A DNA stretch of 43,608 nucleotides from Ophiosphaerella korrae (taxonomy: Eukaryota; Ascomycota; Dothideomycetes; Pleosporales; Phaeosphaeriaceae): contig JALNQF010000345.1 of the NCBI GenBank assembly GCA_028456385.1, positions 1 to 43,608 on the forward strand, in the 5' to 3' direction. Shown here piece by piece: positions 43,001-43,608 of this stretch (positions are counted from its first letter, which is position 1; each line of letters opens with the position of its first letter). The position numbers and the translations under genes were made by a program. Below the pieces are notes generated by a model. The model made no database searches, was not told the DNA's origin, and worked only from the letters and a program-made list of their open reading frames with translations.

Positions 43001-43608
43001 GATAGCTTCTTTATACTTTATAAACTAAGATATATAGTTAATAAGATAATTTAGAAATAGTTAAACTAAGAAGTCTTTAAATTAAGTAAAAGCTTATATA
43101 GTAACTCTTAGTTCTTAGTAAAGAAAAAAAACTAAAGATATTAAATTATTAATAATACCTAGCGTACTAATAGTATAACTATTAAAGATACTAACTTACC
43201 TCTAAACCTTAATAAATTCTTAGAAGAATTTATAAGTTACTATATTATATTCTTAATAGACTTCTTCTCTAAATATAATTAAGTAGAGCTCTATTAAAAC
43301 TCTAGACTACTTATAGTATTTTATATACTAACTTATAGACTAGTATAGTAATATACTCTACTTATAAGTACTATAAACTCTATTACTAAGTTTATATAAG
43401 TAGTAACTAAAATCTTATAAAGATTAATTCTAACTAGCTATATATTATATATAGATAATATTATAGTAAAAAGATTAAAAATAGACTATAACTTAAACTT
43501 ACTAGAACCTAGGATATAAAAGTTTATTAGTAAATATATTATTAATATAGATAAAGTTTTATATAACTTTAAGATAGCTAGTACTACTACTTTAGGTTTT
43601 AAATTAGA

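Larger units (their letters stand above)
35049..43608. repeat. RIP-degraded AT-rich block
   Basis: Over 8.5 kb, composition changes sharply: A+T dominates, TpA is everywhere, and CpA and TpG almost vanish. For example, 36001-36120 contains neither CA nor TG. No open frame reaches 60 codons. This is the footprint of repeat-induced point mutation acting on both strands. The recognisable elements inside it are listed separately; 35.5-37.1 kb and 38.7-39.15 kb hold no identified coding remains. Confidence 0.9.
39160..43608 (+). mobile_element. RIP-mutated Ty3/Gypsy element, runs off the edge
   Basis: Plus-strand reading across stops shows gag-like text from about 39,190 (FIDKKFKFTSTN, EFLDSIKE), interrupted by the TRIM at 39504-40060 and continuing after it (VIKKYYLVKR, AFKKTISVLKLIS). 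A retropepsin region lies near 42,080-42,180 (SNFFIIRGLSYLIIYRN). The reverse transcriptase starts by about 43,060 (YSNS-stop-FLVKKKN, then LIDFFSKYN and YIDNIIVKRLKID at the end, where the YIDN/YIDD-type box sits). The element continues past 43608. It differs from the 21-26 kb chromovirus in its RT text. The 5' LTR may begin near 35475, but this is unproven. Confidence 0.8.

Overview
The window looks like a chromosome segment of a filamentous ascomycete, most likely a dothideomycete (Pleosporales-type). The signs are short introns (45-77 nt) with GTAAGT-type donors, CTAAC-type branch sites and TAG/CAG acceptors; fungal families (HET, RTA1, DUF3176, ABCC, QIP/Gfd2-like exonuclease, HTH-psq/CENP-B pogo transposases); and a very AT-rich right end in which CpA and TpG have almost vanished, as repeat-induced point mutation (RIP) leaves it. 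Organism assignment is inference.

Layout. 1-7.3 kb: accessory DNA with an ankyrin remnant, a dead BCS1-type AAA-ATPase split by a 408-bp hAT-like MITE, a small secreted ADP-ribosyltransferase-like protein, an unknown 134-aa protein and a protein-kinase-like domain without a visible start codon. 7.4-17.5 kb: the main intact gene block, two divergent pairs back to back: a 1500-aa ABCC transporter (-) with an RTA1-type membrane protein (+), then a THEM6-like hotdog thioesterase (-) with a cytochrome P450 (+). All four gene models close in frame after intron removal. Together they could oxidise, hydrolyse and export a lipophilic or acyl compound, but no polyketide or peptide synthase is present, so a pathway is only a hypothesis.

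17.5-27.2 kb: a mobile-element graveyard with a pogo/Fot1 transposase remnant, a 133-bp Tc1/mariner-type MITE, two HET-domain 5' fragments, a 17-bp minisatellite, and a decayed Ty3/Gypsy chromovirus (protease, RT, RNase H, integrase, chromodomain) whose RT is split by a GC-richer insert of about 365 bp. It is followed by a DUF3176 gene fossil with RIP-like nonsense changes.

27.2-35.0 kb: sparse. A tRNA-like Pol III gene 231 nt long (intact A and B boxes, acceptor and T arm, T6 terminator, disrupted anticodon region); a DEDDh exonuclease of the Gfd2/QIP type; a second DUF3176 fragment; an intact acyl-protein thioesterase-like hydrolase; and an EthD-like gene cut off at the RIP border.

35.05-43.6 kb: an AT-rich RIP block. 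By mentally reading through the stop codons I recognise a Fot1/pogo transposase fossil (-), a Ty3/Gypsy element (+, gag, protease, RT, running off the right edge) and, inside its gag, a complete miniature LTR element (TRIM): two 163-bp LTRs, a 231-bp interior and a 5-bp target duplication.
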